This document shows positions 16,385-26,568 of a DNA stretch of 64,000 nt, piece after piece. Both the position numbers and the translations under genes were made by a program. Under the pieces are notes generated by a model. That model was not told the origin of the DNA, searched no databases, and saw only the letters and a program-made list of their open reading frames with translations. This DNA comes from an uncultured Prevotella sp. Lineage in GTDB: Bacteria; Bacteroidota; Bacteroidia; Bacteroidales; Bacteroidaceae. Position 1 is the first letter of the stretch, and each line of letters starts with the position of its first letter. The stretch is from the NCBI GenBank assembly GCA_937922435.1, contig CAKZVT010000025.1, positions 1 through 64,000 on the forward strand. Direction: 5' to 3'.

Positions 16385-16708
16385 TTACAGCAGGGCGTCG
16401 AACTTCTTTTGCAAGTTTGCCTTCGTCGTAGCACCCACGAACTTGTCAACCACCTGGCCGTCCTTGAAGAACAGGATGGTAGGAATGTTCCTAATGCCGT
16501 ACTCCATGGCGATGTCGTCGTTCTCCTCGACGTCGCATTTGCCCACAACGAGCTTGCCTTCATACTCTGCGGCCAGCTCTTCTATGATGGGGGCGATGGC
16601 CTTGCAAGGGCCACACCATGTAGCCCAGAAGTCAACTACCAACGGCTTGTCGCCGCTCTTCAAGCTCTCGAAGTTCTCTGTCGTGATTTTTACTTCCATT
16701 GTTTCCAT
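16385..16708 (-). CDS. trxA: Thioredoxin
   Basis: 107 residues. General disulfide reductase of the cytoplasm, reduced by thioredoxin reductase. The redox motif FWATWCGPCKAIAPI lies at about 28-42 and the cis-proline loop IRNIPTILFF at about 69-78. The length is normal. Either Met 1 or Met 4 (MEVKITTENF) may be the start. It is a single gene with an AT-rich palindromic repeat upstream. Confidence 0.95.
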   Translation of the reverse strand: METMEVKITTENFESLKSGDKPLVVDFWATWCGPCKAIAPIIEELAAEYEGKLVVGKCDVEENDDIAMEYGIRNIPTILFFKDGQVVDKFVGATTKANLQKKFDALL

Positions 16709-16769
16709 CTTTTACGTTAATAAAATATTTCCTCTCATTATACGGACAACAAACAGCGTGCCAATAATC

Positions 16770-16863
16770 AATGCATAATTCACAATGCACAATTCATAAT
16801 CGGGGCATACGCCACACACCTTCCGGCAGGCAATTATGAATTATGCATTGTGCATTATGAATT
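16770..16863. repeat. AT-rich palindromic repeat
   Basis: Imperfect inverted arms built from AATGCATAATTC / GAATTATGCATT and CACAATGCAC / GCATTGTGCAT units (16770-16800 and 16833-16863). It lies between trxA and dnaE and reaches the dnaE stop codon. Confidence 0.7.
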
Positions 16864-19800
16864 AATTTATCTTGTACCCCAGCGCCTCGCTGTCCTTTAT
16901 GAACGATATCAGCTTGCGGCATACGTCAACTTTGCCTGCCTTGCTGTACAGCGTGAAGGGGCGGCTCGACTCGCCGTCGTGCACTGAAAAGTGCAGCATG
17001 GTGCTGCCGGAACAGTCCTTTATCACCGTGACAAGGTCTGACACGGTGGTGTCGTCAATCTTTCCTGCGTCCACAGTGATGGTCAGCCGCTCTATCATCT
17101 TGTCCTTGGCGGTCTGCAGATACTGTATGTCGGTGACGCGCATCTCCATCATGTCGCTTCCGCGGAAACGCTGCACGAACTGCGCCTTGACAAGGACGGT
17201 GCAGCCCTCTACGAGCATTCCCTTCCACTTGCCCCACTCTTCACCGAAGAAAGCCAGCTCGCCAGAGCCTTCAAAGTCCTCTATGGTGACGAAGCCGCAC
17301 GGCTTGCCGGTCTTCGTAAACTTGCTCTTCACCATGGTGACGATGCCACCCAGGAGCACTTCCTGCTTCTTTTGCAGTTCGAGTTTGTCGGCTAGCTCGG
17401 AGCAATGTGTGTTGCACATGTCCTTGAGTATCACCTCGTAGTCGTCCAACGGATGGGCGGAAAGGTATATGCCGACAAGGTCTCGCTCGCGGTTCAGCTT
17501 CTCAATGCTGCTCCACGTCTCGCCTACGGGTATGGGAGGCGTGGCTATGTCAACATCGTCAATCCCCCCGAAGAGAGAGTTCTGCGCCGCATTCTTCTCC
17601 TGTTGGTACAGCTGTCCGTAACGGACGAGCGTGTCAAGGAACACGTCGCCCTTGGCGTTACGCCCGAAATAGTCCTCGCGCCTAATCTTGAAGCTGTCGA
17701 AACCGCCGCTAAGCACCAGACTTTCAAAACACTTGCGGTTGCAGGCTGCAAGGTTGACGCGCTGTGCCAGGTCGAACACATCCTTGTAAGGACCGTTCTT
17801 CTCGCGCTCTTCTATTATTGCCTCGGCCGCCGCAGTGCCCATGCCTTTGATGGCGGCGAGGCCGAAGCGGATAGCTCCCTGCTTGTTGACGCTGAACTTC
17901 TGCCGGCTCTCGTTCACGTCGGGGCCGAGCGTCTTTATGCCCATGGCCTTGCATTCGTCCATGAGCTTGGTTATTTCGTTTATGTTGGTGACGTTGCGGC
18001 TCATGTTGGCGGCCATGTATTCGGCCGGATAATGCGCCTTGAGGTACGCCGTCTGGTATGCCACCCACGAGTAACACGTAGCGTGGCTCTTGTTGAACGC
18101 GTAGCTGGCAAACTTCTTCCAGTCCTCCCATATTTTGTGCAACGTCTCGTGCTTGTAGCCGTTCTTCTCGCCGCCCTCGTAGAAAAGACCTTCCAAGTGG
18201 TTCATCTTCTCGATTTGCTTCTTGCCCATCGCCTTGCGCAGGGTGTCGCTCTGACCGCGCGTGAAGCCTGCCAGCTGGCGGCTAAGGAGCATGACCTGCT
18301 CCTGGTAGACGGTTATTCCGTAAGTGTCCTTGAGGTATTTCTCCATGCAAGGAATGTCATACGTGATTTTCGACGGGTCGCGCTTGCGCTCGATGAACTG
18401 CGGAATGTAGTCCATAGGCCCCGGGCGGTAGAGGGCGTTCATGGCTATAAGGTCCTCGAATACGGTAGGATGCAGCTCGCGAAGATACTTCTGCATGCCG
18501 GCCGACTCAAACTGGAACGTGCCTATTGTGCGGCCTTCGCTGTACAGTTTATATGTCTCCGGGTCGTCTATGGGTATGGTGTCAAGGTCGATTACCTTGC
18601 CAGTGGTGAGGCGGATGTTCTCCACCGCCTCTTTAAGTATGGACAAAGTCTTCAGCCCGAGGAAGTCCATCTTGATTAGTCCGGTCTCCTCGATGACGCT
18701 GCCTTCATACTGCGTGCAGAGCAACTTGTGGCCTGTCTCCTTGTCATCGGCGGTGGAAACGGGCACCCAGTCGCTTATAGGGTCGCGGCAAATGATTGTT
18801 CCGCAGGCGTGTATGCCGGTGTTCCTCACGTTGCCCTCAAGCATCTTGGCGTACTCTATAGTCTCGTGCAGGCGCGGGTCGGGCGAAGCCTCGGCCTCGC
18901 GCAGCTCCGGCACGCACTTGATTGCGTTCGTAAGGTTCATCTTAAGGCCGTCGGGCAGGCGGTCGGGAATGGCCTTGCAGAGGCGGTTCGACTCTTCGAG
19001 GGGCAGCTTCTCCACGCGCGCCACGTCCTTGATGGCCAACTTTGTGGCCATAGTGCCGTATGTTATGATGTGCGCCACCTTGTCGGCGCCGTACTTTTCA
19101 GTCACCCAGTCGAGCACCTTTCCGCGCCCGTCGTCGTCGAAGTCGGTATCGATATCGGGCAACGAGATACGGTCGGGGTTAAGAAAACGCTCGAACAGCA
19201 GGTCGTACTTTATCGGGTCTATTTTCGTTATGCCAAGGCAGTAAGCCACGACAGAGCCTGCCGCGCTGCCACGTCCCGGCCCAACCATGACTCCGAGCTG
19301 GTCGCGCGCGGAGTTGATGAAGTCTTGCACTATGAGGAAGTAGCCCGGGAAACCCATCGTCTTCATGATGTAAAGCTCGAAGTTGACGCGCTCCTTTACC
19401 TCGTCAGACAACGGGTCGCCATATAACTTTTTGGCTCCTTCGTAGGCGAGCTTTGCCAGATAGTCGGCCTCGAACTTTATCCGGTATATTTTGTCGTAGC
19501 CTCCGAGCTTCTTGATTTTCTTCTCCCCTTCCTCGCGCGAGAGCACAACGTTGCCGTTCTCGTCCTGCGTGAACTCGTCATAAAGCTGCTCCTCGGTGAA
19601 CTTGCGGCGGTATTCCTCCTCCGTGCCAAACTCCTCCGGGATGGGAAAAAACGGCATGATGGGGGCATGGTCTATGCTGTACATCTCCACCTTGTCAAGC
19701 ACTTCGCACGTATTTGCCAGCGCCTCGGGCACGTCGGCAAACACCTCGTTCATCTCCTCGCGCGTCTTAAACCACTCCTGCTTGGAGTAAAGCATGCGGT

Positions 19801-20566
19801 TGGGGTCGTCCAAATCCTTGTTGGTAGACAGGCACAAGAGGCGGTCGTGAGCCTCGGCGTTCTCCTCGTCAACGAAGTGGCAGTCGTTGGTACATACCAG
19901 TTTAACGTCGTACTTGGCGGCCAGCTTCATCAGTACCTTGTTGGCTTTCTGCTGCAAGGGGTACGTCTCGCGGTTGGCGCGTATGTGCGGGTCCTTTACC
20001 TGATGGCGCTGAAGCTCCAGATAATAGTCGTCGCCGAATACGCGCTTGTACCACTGCACGGCCTCCTCCGCCCCCTCGATGTCGCCCTTCAGTATTTTGG
20101 CAGGCACCTCGCCGGCTATGCACGCCGAGCAGACGATGAGTCCCTCGTGGTACGTCTCAAGGTCGGCGCGGTCGGTACGGGGGCGCATGTAGAAGCCGTC
20201 AACCCACGCACGGCTGACTAATTTGATAAGGTTCTTGTATCCCTTGTAGTTCTTCGCCAGCACAATCAGGTGGTAACCGCCCTGGTCACCATGCTCTTTC
20301 ACCTTGTCTTCCTTGGTGTGCCGAGCCACGTACATCTCACAGCCCAGTATTGGCTTGAACTCCGGCTTGCCCTGTTCTTTCAGCTCCCCGTTCTTCTTCT
20401 TGCAGTAGTTGAAAAACTCCTTTATGCCCATCATGTTGCCATGGTCGGTCACAGCCATGCCGCGCATGCCGTCGGCGATGGCCTTGTCGACGAGCTTCTT
20501 TACACTGGCCTGCCCGTCGAGGATGCTGTAATAAGTATGTACGTGAAGGTGGACGAAATCTTGCAT
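16862..20566 (-). CDS. dnaE: DNA polymerase III alpha subunit
   Basis: 1234 residues from ATG at 20566 (MQDFVHLHVHTYYSILDGQ); an ATG 96 bases upstream adds a leader not expected in the family. Catalytic subunit of the replicative polymerase. Layout: PHP domain from residue 1 (HVHTYYS, DHGNMMG), palm with PDIDTDFDDDGRG carrying the catalytic aspartates, fingers, helix-hairpin-helix region (LAAIKGMGTAAAEAI), and a C-terminal OB fold (about 1000-1100). Single gene on the minus strand; no other replisome gene is nearby. Confidence 0.97.
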   Translation of the reverse strand: MQDFVHLHVHTYYSILDGQASVKKLVDKAIADGMRGMAVTDHGNMMGIKEFFNYCKKKNGELKEQGKPEFKPILGCEMYVARHTKEDKVKEHGDQGGYHLIVLAKNYKGYKNLIKLVSRAWVDGFYMRPRTDRADLETYHEGLIVCSACIAGEVPAKILKGDIEGAEEAVQWYKRVFGDDYYLELQRHQVKDPHIRANRETYPLQQKANKVLMKLAAKYDVKLVCTNDCHFVDEENAEAHDRLLCLSTNKDLDDPNRMLYSKQEWFKTREEMNEVFADVPEALANTCEVLDKVEMYSIDHAPIMPFFPIPEEFGTEEEYRRKFTEEQLYDEFTQDENGNVVLSREEGEKKIKKLGGYDKIYRIKFEADYLAKLAYEGAKKLYGDPLSDEVKERVNFELYIMKTMGFPGYFLIVQDFINSARDQLGVMVGPGRGSAAGSVVAYCLGITKIDPIKYDLLFERFLNPDRISLPDIDTDFDDDGRGKVLDWVTEKYGADKVAHIITYGTMATKLAIKDVARVEKLPLEESNRLCKAIPDRLPDGLKMNLTNAIKCVPELREAEASPDPRLHETIEYAKMLEGNVRNTGIHACGTIICRDPISDWVPVSTADDKETGHKLLCTQYEGSVIEETGLIKMDFLGLKTLSILKEAVENIRLTTGKVIDLDTIPIDDPETYKLYSEGRTIGTFQFESAGMQKYLRELHPTVFEDLIAMNALYRPGPMDYIPQFIERKRDPSKITYDIPCMEKYLKDTYGITVYQEQVMLLSRQLAGFTRGQSDTLRKAMGKKQIEKMNHLEGLFYEGGEKNGYKHETLHKIWEDWKKFASYAFNKSHATCYSWVAYQTAYLKAHYPAEYMAANMSRNVTNINEITKLMDECKAMGIKTLGPDVNESRQKFSVNKQGAIRFGLAAIKGMGTAAAEAIIEEREKNGPYKDVFDLAQRVNLAACNRKCFESLVLSGGFDSFKIRREDYFGRNAKGDVFLDTLVRYGQLYQQEKNAAQNSLFGGIDDVDIATPPIPVGETWSSIEKLNRERDLVGIYLSAHPLDDYEVILKDMCNTHCSELADKLELQKKQEVLLGGIVTMVKSKFTKTGKPCGFVTIEDFEGSGELAFFGEEWGKWKGMLVEGCTVLVKAQFVQRFRGSDMMEMRVTDIQYLQTAKDKMIERLTITVDAGKIDDTTVSDLVTVIKDCSGSTMLHFSVHDGESSRPFTLYSKAGKVDVCRKLISFIKDSEALGYKIN

Positions 20567-20790
20567 GGCTTTTCTCCGTAGTATCTCCGTTGGAGCGTCA
20601 AAGTTAAGGCGAAAAAACGAGACCGCCAAAATATTGGCCTTAAAAAACCTTTGCACTGACAAACAGTCACACTCCGCCCTGCGGCTGGCAGACGCCCGGG
20701 CTGCAGAACGCCATCCATTAAGAAGCCACAGTCCTGCATCCGTAATTCATTGGAGCACAACACGTTACACCACACTCCACGAACAGCCAT

Positions 20791-20880
20791 GCAAAAGGTG
20801 GCCTTTTAGCTTGTAAAAGGCCACCTTTTGCACGGTGAAAGACGGCCTTTCGCGATGCGAAAGGCCGTCGATTGGAAAAC
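20791..20880. repeat. Interspersed hairpin repeat, family A copy
   Basis: Consecutive GCAAAAGGTGGCCTTTTAG, AAAAGGCCACCTTTTGC and CGAAAGGCCGTC units. It lies in the 339-base gap between dnaE and the beta-helix gene; the rest of that gap shows nothing I can name. Confidence 0.75.
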
Positions 20881-20905
20881 AACCGATATGCAGGCGCACT
20901 GCCAA

Positions 20906-23734
20906 CTACTTGACGTCGCTGCCTGTTATCCGTCCCGGCTTGTCGCTGACGGGACGCAGGGGCGAGGCGTAGAAGTTGTTGGTAAGTTCGATAAGGTTGC
21001 CGCCCTGCCGCAGGCGGGCGTATGTGGCGTTGCCGCCGGGAGCGGAGTGCGACGGCATGGGCCGTGCGAAATACGTTGTATAGACATGTGCCTGGCCGCC
21101 GCCAACGTCGATGGTTGGCGCACCGCAGCTGGCGAAGTTGGCCTGTTGCAGGCGCAGCGTGCCGTTGTTGACTATTGCCCCAATGACAGGACTGCCCCAA
21201 AAGGCGCTGTTGTAAAGCGTCAGCCGCGCATTGGGATGTACCTTCTGCGTGCCTGCCTCGCCGCCCATCAGCACGTAAGAGCGCACGGGCTGCTCCTTGA
21301 TATGGGTGTTGACAAGCTCGGAGTTGATGGCCGTGATTTCGGTATCCTTGCCGGCATCCTCGACGAACAGCGAGAACGTGCAGCCGTCAGAGCCGTGGCC
21401 TACCATGGTAATATGCCCGGGAACGTTGCCCGTTACGGCATCTTTCAGGAAGTGGATGCCGTAGATTGAGCCGTACACGAAGTTGTTGAATATGGTCTGT
21501 TCCCTAACGTCGGCGAACTTCAAGGCACTGCAGTTGGACTGCACGAAGCGCGTCATCTGCAAGTCTGGATAACCCTGGCCGCCACGCGGCAGACGCGAAC
21601 CGTAATGCGGATTGAACTGCATGTTGCGGATAAAGCCGCCCTCTGCTCCGCCGCCTACCCAGATGCCGGCGCGCAGGAGCACGCCTGCGAAGTAGTCGAC
21701 GTAATGTCCGCTGGTGTCGTAAGACGCGAGGTCGATGCCCTTGTCGCCCATTGCCACGGTCACGTTGACTACGTAGACCTTAGGGCCTTGCCCCTGGATG
21801 AGGAACGGAGTGCGGCGCGGATTGAGCCTGTCGAACCCGTCCGACGCTATGTTGAGCTGGGCAATGGTGAGTCCGTTAAGCCCGGCGTTCTCTTCAAGCT
21901 GTATGAGCGAAGCGCCTTTCTCGCCTTCCGTGCCGCCGTCATAGTTGGTGAACAGGGTCGTGCCTCCGCCCTGGGTGTGGTGCTGCACGTCCCAACTGCC
22001 GCGCAACTCTACGCCCGACGGCACCCGTATGGGCTGCTCCACGAGGTAGCGTCCTGCCGGGAGATAGAGCGTTCCGCCGCCTGCACGCTTCACGTCGTCG
22101 AGCAACGCTTGCAGGCGCGACGACACATCGACTGTAGGCACATCGTTGTTGTACCCCTTGGCGCAGGGCAGCTCGGCGCGGATGACGGCATCCGACGACG
22201 GACGCGGACGCTCGGCAATGTCGGTCTTGACATCGGCCGGCATCGGCGTGAACTCATACTTGCGGTCGTTGACCACCTCCACCTTGGCCGAACGGCTCTT
22301 GTCGGCCACTTGCAGCTTGCCGCCGTAGCCGGAGTTGACGGCCTTAAGCACACCAGCATCCGTCCCGAGGTAGACGTGGCCGCCAGCCTTGGCGAAGCCG
22401 CACTGCGTAAACAGGGCGTTGCCGCTGTTCATACGGACGGCATAGTCGCCGTAATCGGCGAACGAACAGTTCTCGAACGACACCACGCCACCGCCGCCGT
22501 CACTGACCACCGGGCCGGTGAAGCTGACACCGTTGAACTGCACCGACGTGCGGAAATCCTTGTAGAAGTAAGCCGCATTGCCGCCTTCGGCAGCACCGAA
22601 GGACGAGTTTGAAATGAGAAGTCCGTAGGGATTGACGCCCTCAACGTAAAGACCGTTCACGCAGTCGTCAATGTGTATGCCGTAGAACTGCGCGTTAGGC
22701 GTGTCTGAATAGCCCGGTTCGCGGCCTACCCACATGCCGGTGTTGTAACCGCTCACGTCAAGGTAGGACACATATTCCCAGTCGGAGCGGTGCATGCGGT
22801 AGCCCGTGCCGTGCTTCTTTGTGTACGCACGAGCCTTGGACGGCGACGGTGCGCCTGCCAGACCCGACTCCGCCCAGTAACGGGGGCTGATTTTCACGTT
22901 CTCTATACGCCCTATGTCGGTGCATACGTGCACCTCGACGCCGGTGTTGAGAGCCGTGATGTAGCAGTTGAGCAGGTAGTGAAGCTCGCTCGGAGCGGAA
23001 TAAAAGCCGTTGTAAGAGTTGACGAGCGTGACGTTCTCCAAAGTGGCGCAGTCGCCTCCGCTCTGGAACAATGTCCAGGGATAAGGCTTAACGTCGTCTA
23101 TTTCTTGCTCGGGATACCATATTGAGAGGTTGCGCACGCCGGTGCTGGCCGTCATCTCAATGAAGCGGTCGGCTATGCTGGTGTATGTCGTATGCAGGGC
23201 GTTGCCGGCCTGGGGGTCGTTCCACCAGCTCTCCACCGCGCCGTCATGGTTGGGCGCGTCCTTGCCGGTGCGCACCTCGAGCACGGTGCCCTTCACCTTG
23301 CCGCCGTGCCGTTCAGGGTCGGCCCAGTCGCCGCGCAGCTGCACGCCGGGCGGCAGCCGCAGCACGTACTGGTAGCTGAAATCCTTTGACTCCTCGTCCT
23401 GGCCGCGGCGCACGCGCACCTTCTTGTAACCGGTCTGCGTGCTACGGAACTCGTAATTGCCTGCCGGGACGTACACCACGCCGCCACCATCGCGGTAAGC
23501 GGCGTCGATGGCGGCCTGGAAGGCTGCACGGTTGTCGAAGCCGGGCTCGGCCTTCGCGCCGTAGTCGGTGACGATGTAATCTGAAACCACCCAGTCTTTG
23601 GCCGGGTAGACGGTCTTGATGCTGCGCCCTACCGCATCGGATGAAGCGCAGGCCGTACCGCAATGAAGCAGCACAACGGAGGCAGCGGCCATCACCACAG
23701 ACTTTAGCGAAACTATGTTTCTGTACTTTGCCAT
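20906..23734 (-). CDS. Secreted tandem beta-helix protein (pectate lyase_3 / GH55-like)
   Basis: 942 residues with a signal peptide (cleavage probably near ACAS, about 31-34). Two halves each begin with the Pectate_lyase_3 pattern: VTDYGAKAEPGFDNRAAFQA then GGGVVYVPAGNYEF near 55-100, and VDVSSRLQALLDDV then GGTLYLPAGRYLVE near 520-560, each followed by VQLRGDW / VELRGSW. Two tandem right-handed beta-helices are the known fold of GH55 exo-beta-1,3-glucanases, but I see no decisive catalytic motif, so other beta-helix lyases or hydrolases are possible. It is the last gene in the polysaccharide utilisation locus direction, but a promoter at 23971-24001 suggests it can be transcribed separately. 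Confidence 0.8.
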   Translation of the reverse strand: MAKYRNIVSLKSVVMAAASVVLLHCGTACASSDAVGRSIKTVYPAKDWVVSDYIVTDYGAKAEPGFDNRAAFQAAIDAAYRDGGGVVYVPAGNYEFRSTQTGYKKVRVRRGQDEESKDFSYQYVLRLPPGVQLRGDWADPERHGGKVKGTVLEVRTGKDAPNHDGAVESWWNDPQAGNALHTTYTSIADRFIEMTASTGVRNLSIWYPEQEIDDVKPYPWTLFQSGGDCATLENVTLVNSYNGFYSAPSELHYLLNCYITALNTGVEVHVCTDIGRIENVKISPRYWAESGLAGAPSPSKARAYTKKHGTGYRMHRSDWEYVSYLDVSGYNTGMWVGREPGYSDTPNAQFYGIHIDDCVNGLYVEGVNPYGLLISNSSFGAAEGGNAAYFYKDFRTSVQFNGVSFTGPVVSDGGGGVVSFENCSFADYGDYAVRMNSGNALFTQCGFAKAGGHVYLGTDAGVLKAVNSGYGGKLQVADKSRSAKVEVVNDRKYEFTPMPADVKTDIAERPRPSSDAVIRAELPCAKGYNNDVPTVDVSSRLQALLDDVKRAGGGTLYLPAGRYLVEQPIRVPSGVELRGSWDVQHHTQGGGTTLFTNYDGGTEGEKGASLIQLEENAGLNGLTIAQLNIASDGFDRLNPRRTPFLIQGQGPKVYVVNVTVAMGDKGIDLASYDTSGHYVDYFAGVLLRAGIWVGGGAEGGFIRNMQFNPHYGSRLPRGGQGYPDLQMTRFVQSNCSALKFADVREQTIFNNFVYGSIYGIHFLKDAVTGNVPGHITMVGHGSDGCTFSLFVEDAGKDTEITAINSELVNTHIKEQPVRSYVLMGGEAGTQKVHPNARLTLYNSAFWGSPVIGAIVNNGTLRLQQANFASCGAPTIDVGGGQAHVYTTYFARPMPSHSAPGGNATYARLRQGGNLIELTNNFYASPLRPVSDKPGRITGSDVK

Positions 23735-23970
23735 AATGAAATTAAGGTATTAGTTAAAGACAAACCAAACTCGGAGGGACGGCAGACGGCGGCCACGGCA
23801 AAGGCCGTTGCGGCATTGCCTTAGGCACACAGCCCCCTTGGAGGCACGGCGGAGCACGCCCTCGTCAGTGTGTTGAGTATAAGTGTGGTGACAGCCCTGC
23901 AAGCCTGCGGCGGCGTTTTGAAGCCGTGCGCCGCTTGACGGGGCGGTATGGATTAGTGTGTTTGGTACCG

Positions 23971-24001
23971 CAAAGGTAAGGCTAAAAAACGGAACGGCCA
24001 A
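23971..24001 (-). promoter_or_regulatory. Putative promoter of the beta-helix gene
   Basis: On the minus strand TTG (23999-24001) and TACCTTTG (23971-23978) are 20 bases apart, about 240 bases before the ATG. It implies a long leader of about 230 bases. Confidence 0.5.
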
Positions 24002-24125
24002 GAGGATGGCATACATATATCTAAAATTTAACCTTTCAATACAGTATTTTCACCGCTTGCGGACAGCCGCCAGGCAGCCCGTGGCGGGCGCAGGCACGGC
24101 AAGGCGTGCAAACGCCTGAAACAGG

Positions 24126-24226
24126 GCGGTTTGCAAAAGGCCGTCTTTCACCTTGCAAAAGATGGCCTTTTGCAGGCCGAAAGACGGTCTTTTGCATCGC
24201 GATTGACGGTCTTTTACAAAACCGCC
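24126..24226. repeat. Interspersed hairpin repeat, family A copy
   Basis: GGCGGTTTGCAAAAGGCC at the left is closed by GGTCTTTTACAAAACCGCC at the right, with two further GCAAAAG/CTTTTGC hairpins inside. It lies right after the GH71/GH99-like gene's stop. Confidence 0.8.
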
Positions 24227-24228
24227 GC

Positions 24229-25695
24229 TCACTCGCGCACAGGCAACGTCTGGCTCAACGGTATTTCGCCGTACAGCATCCGCCTTGCCTGACCCGTCAA
24301 CCAAAGGTAATGGTCGGTAGGCAGGCCGTCCTCGATGCCCTGGAACACTACGCCCAGCTCGCTCGCCTTCTTGCACCAGTCATTGCCCGTAAGCCCATCG
24401 ACCATGTTCGCACTAAGGCGGTAGTTGTTGCCTTGGAAAACGACATAATAGTCGGTAGGCGGCTCGTTGCCGGGCACGTCGCTCGCGTTGAGGCACTTGT
24501 AGATGGCCGTGCCCTCGTCAATCTCGTCGAACATAGCGATGTAGAGCATCTGCGCACCAGACTTGACGCAATGGTAAATCTGGTCCCAGTAGAAGCCGCC
24601 GCCCTCGCGCGAAACGACACTATTGTTGGGGTGCATGTTGCGGTCGGAAGAACCCGGATGGCACAGCGGCGCGTATTCCACGCCGTTCTCCTTGCACCAG
24701 GCGATGTCCTGCTCGATGAGCGCATGGAAGTTGGCATACCCGGCACGGTCGTAACGGCCTACGAACCACGGCATGATGACGTTGACGCTCTTGACGAGCG
24801 AGTGCAGGTTGGTAAGGTCGGAAGCATCAGTGTCGCCGCCACCGGCACGCCAGTAGGTCGAAACTCCCAGCATTATGCTGTAGCCCATCTGCTTCAACGC
24901 GTCGACAAGCTCCTGTATGTCGGAGTTGGTGTAGCCGCGCTCCGACGCCTTGAAGCCAACGCCCCAGAGTGCCAGCAGCGGCTTGCCGCCCTCGTGCAGG
25001 TAGTACTTGCGCGTAGAGGCGTACTTCGTGTAGATGTCCTGCGCGTCGTCAAGCACCTTCTGCTTGCGCCCGGCGTTATAGCCGCCGAGGTCGTACATCA
25101 CGCAGATGGCGCGCTGGTAAGTGTCAGAACCTTCCATAGCCGACTCCAGCACCTTGTCGAAATGGTCCTTGCCGGCAGGATTGTCAATCACCTCGCCTAC
25201 GAAACGCTGCATGAACACGCCGTCGAGTCCGTAATCCTTCATCCACTTGAAGTGGAGCAGCACGCTCGACTTGTCATACGCGCTGTACACGGTGGCCTTC
25301 GTTCCGTCGGGGTAATAGAAGTTGTTTGTCTCGTACTGCTTCTCGTACTCCGACATGTCCGGCCAGAAGTCTATCGAGTTGCGCAGCACGCCCGGCTCGA
25401 ACATGCCGTTCTCCTGGTAATGATACCACTGGTCGCCGTGCGAGCATCCGTCGCCAGGCGCGCCGAACCAGCCCTGATAGCCGGCCATTACGAGGCCGCG
25501 GTAGGTGTCATACGGTTCGCCGTCTACGTGCGGCGTAAACTCGGGCTGGTTGTAGACCACGTCGCCAGGCTCGTCGGGAGTGTCGTCAGACGGACGCTCG
25601 TCAAGAGCCGGCGGAATGTAGTCGCTGTTGTCGTCGCCGCACGCCGTAAAGGCCAGCGGCAACAGGCACAAGGCCAAAACATATAGCTTTTTCAT
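24229..25695 (-). CDS. GH71/GH99-like glycoside hydrolase lipoprotein
   Basis: 488 residues with a lipoprotein signal (LLPLAFTAC, Cys 19) and an acidic-Pro linker. The catalytic region starts RGLVMAGYQGWFGAPGDGC and continues with HFKWMKDYGLDGVFMQRFVG, YDLGGYN, LLALWGVGF and MLYIAMFDEIDEGTAIYK, a pattern of Bacteroidetes GH71/GH99-like (beta/alpha)8 enzymes. GH99 members cut alpha-mannan and GH71 members alpha-1,3-glucan; which applies here is not decidable by eye. It is anchored in the outer membrane or faces the periplasm. It follows the DUF3823 gene in the SusCD operon, so it probably acts on the glycan captured by that pair. Confidence 0.82.
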   Translation of the reverse strand: MKKLYVLALCLLPLAFTACGDDNSDYIPPALDERPSDDTPDEPGDVVYNQPEFTPHVDGEPYDTYRGLVMAGYQGWFGAPGDGCSHGDQWYHYQENGMFEPGVLRNSIDFWPDMSEYEKQYETNNFYYPDGTKATVYSAYDKSSVLLHFKWMKDYGLDGVFMQRFVGEVIDNPAGKDHFDKVLESAMEGSDTYQRAICVMYDLGGYNAGRKQKVLDDAQDIYTKYASTRKYYLHEGGKPLLALWGVGFKASERGYTNSDIQELVDALKQMGYSIMLGVSTYWRAGGGDTDASDLTNLHSLVKSVNVIMPWFVGRYDRAGYANFHALIEQDIAWCKENGVEYAPLCHPGSSDRNMHPNNSVVSREGGGFYWDQIYHCVKSGAQMLYIAMFDEIDEGTAIYKCLNASDVPGNEPPTDYYVVFQGNNYRLSANMVDGLTGNDWCKKASELGVVFQGIEDGLPTDHYLWLTGQARRMLYGEIPLSQTLPVRE

Positions 25696-25776
25696 TGTAT
25701 TGATTTCGTTTGCAAATGCAAGAGAATGCGCGCCATGCGCCGCGCACCCTCCCGCACCGGATTTAATAATAACGAC

Positions 25777-26535
25777 TTATTGTGGAACTTCCACCTTTAC
25801 TATTTCCGTATAGTTGTGCTTCTCAAGGTTGTCCTTCACCTTCGCGCCAACGCGGACGAAGTACGTGTAGCCGTGCTTCACGTCGACCTTGAAGTTGAAC
25901 ACCTCGCTCTTGCCGTCGTCAAGCTTCGGCAGCTTGTCCCAAGATGTCATCAGCTTCTTAGCGTACTTGTCGGCCACGGTGCGGTCGCTGCCCTCGCCCA
26001 TGTTGAAGTAATAGCTGATGGCGTTGCCCGCTCCGCAGAACTGGTTAAGGCTCAAGTACGGACGTATTTCCATGATTTGCGGCAGGCCCTCCTTTATGGG
26101 AGCGTCCATGCGGCACGAGATGGCCAGCGAGTCGTTGTTGTCGGTCAGCTCGACCTTCAGGTCGAACAGCGTCAGGTACGGAGTTACCTCGAAGTCCTTT
26201 ACCACCGTTCCGCCGATGCCCACACGCACGGTGTCGATGGGCCACCAAGCGCCCTCGGCTATCACGTCATACGTGCCGTTGAACAGCTTGGAGTTGTTGA
26301 ACGTGCCGTCCTGCTTCACGGGGATGTCCTGCGGAGTAGGGTTAAGGCTGTAGCTCTTCTCGTATATGCGCACGCGGCATTCCGCCTGGTCGGCCAAGAT
26401 GTTCTCGCCGGTGGTCTTGTCTATTATGCGCCCCGTGAAACGCGCCGAAGGCTCGTCGAAGTTGTCAACCTCCATACAAGAAGACGCAAGCAAGGCGGAC
26501 ATTGCCACCAGTAAATTGAATATACACTTTTTCAT
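25777..26535 (-). CDS. DUF3823 domain lipoprotein of the PUL
   Basis: 252 residues from the second Met (MKKCIFNL) with a lipobox LLASSC. The FTGRIIDKTTGENI and ECRVRIYEKSY strands followed by a second Ig-like half (TLFDLKVELTDNNDSL) mark the DUF3823 family, which is found almost only beside SusD genes. It probably sits on the cell surface as an accessory glycan-binding protein. It is 21-34 bases from susD and 81 bases from the hydrolase gene, on the same strand. Confidence 0.85.
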   Translation of the reverse strand: MKKCIFNLLVAMSALLASSCMEVDNFDEPSARFTGRIIDKTTGENILADQAECRVRIYEKSYSLNPTPQDIPVKQDGTFNNSKLFNGTYDVIAEGAWWPIDTVRVGIGGTVVKDFEVTPYLTLFDLKVELTDNNDSLAISCRMDAPIKEGLPQIMEIRPYLSLNQFCGAGNAISYYFNMGEGSDRTVADKYAKKLMTSWDKLPKLDDGKSEVFNFKVDVKHGYTYFVRVGAKVKDNLEKHNYTEIVKVEVPQ

Positions 26536-26568
26536 TTCCTTAATCAACTATTTGAATTTATCATGAAA

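Noticed and set aside
17405..18679. Plus-strand ORF of 424 codons opposite dnaE
   Set aside because: Antisense shadow of dnaE; no start context or family.
24106..25686. Plus-strand ORF of 526 codons opposite the GH71/GH99-like gene
   Set aside because: Antisense shadow; it also runs through the family A repeat, and no domain is recognisable.
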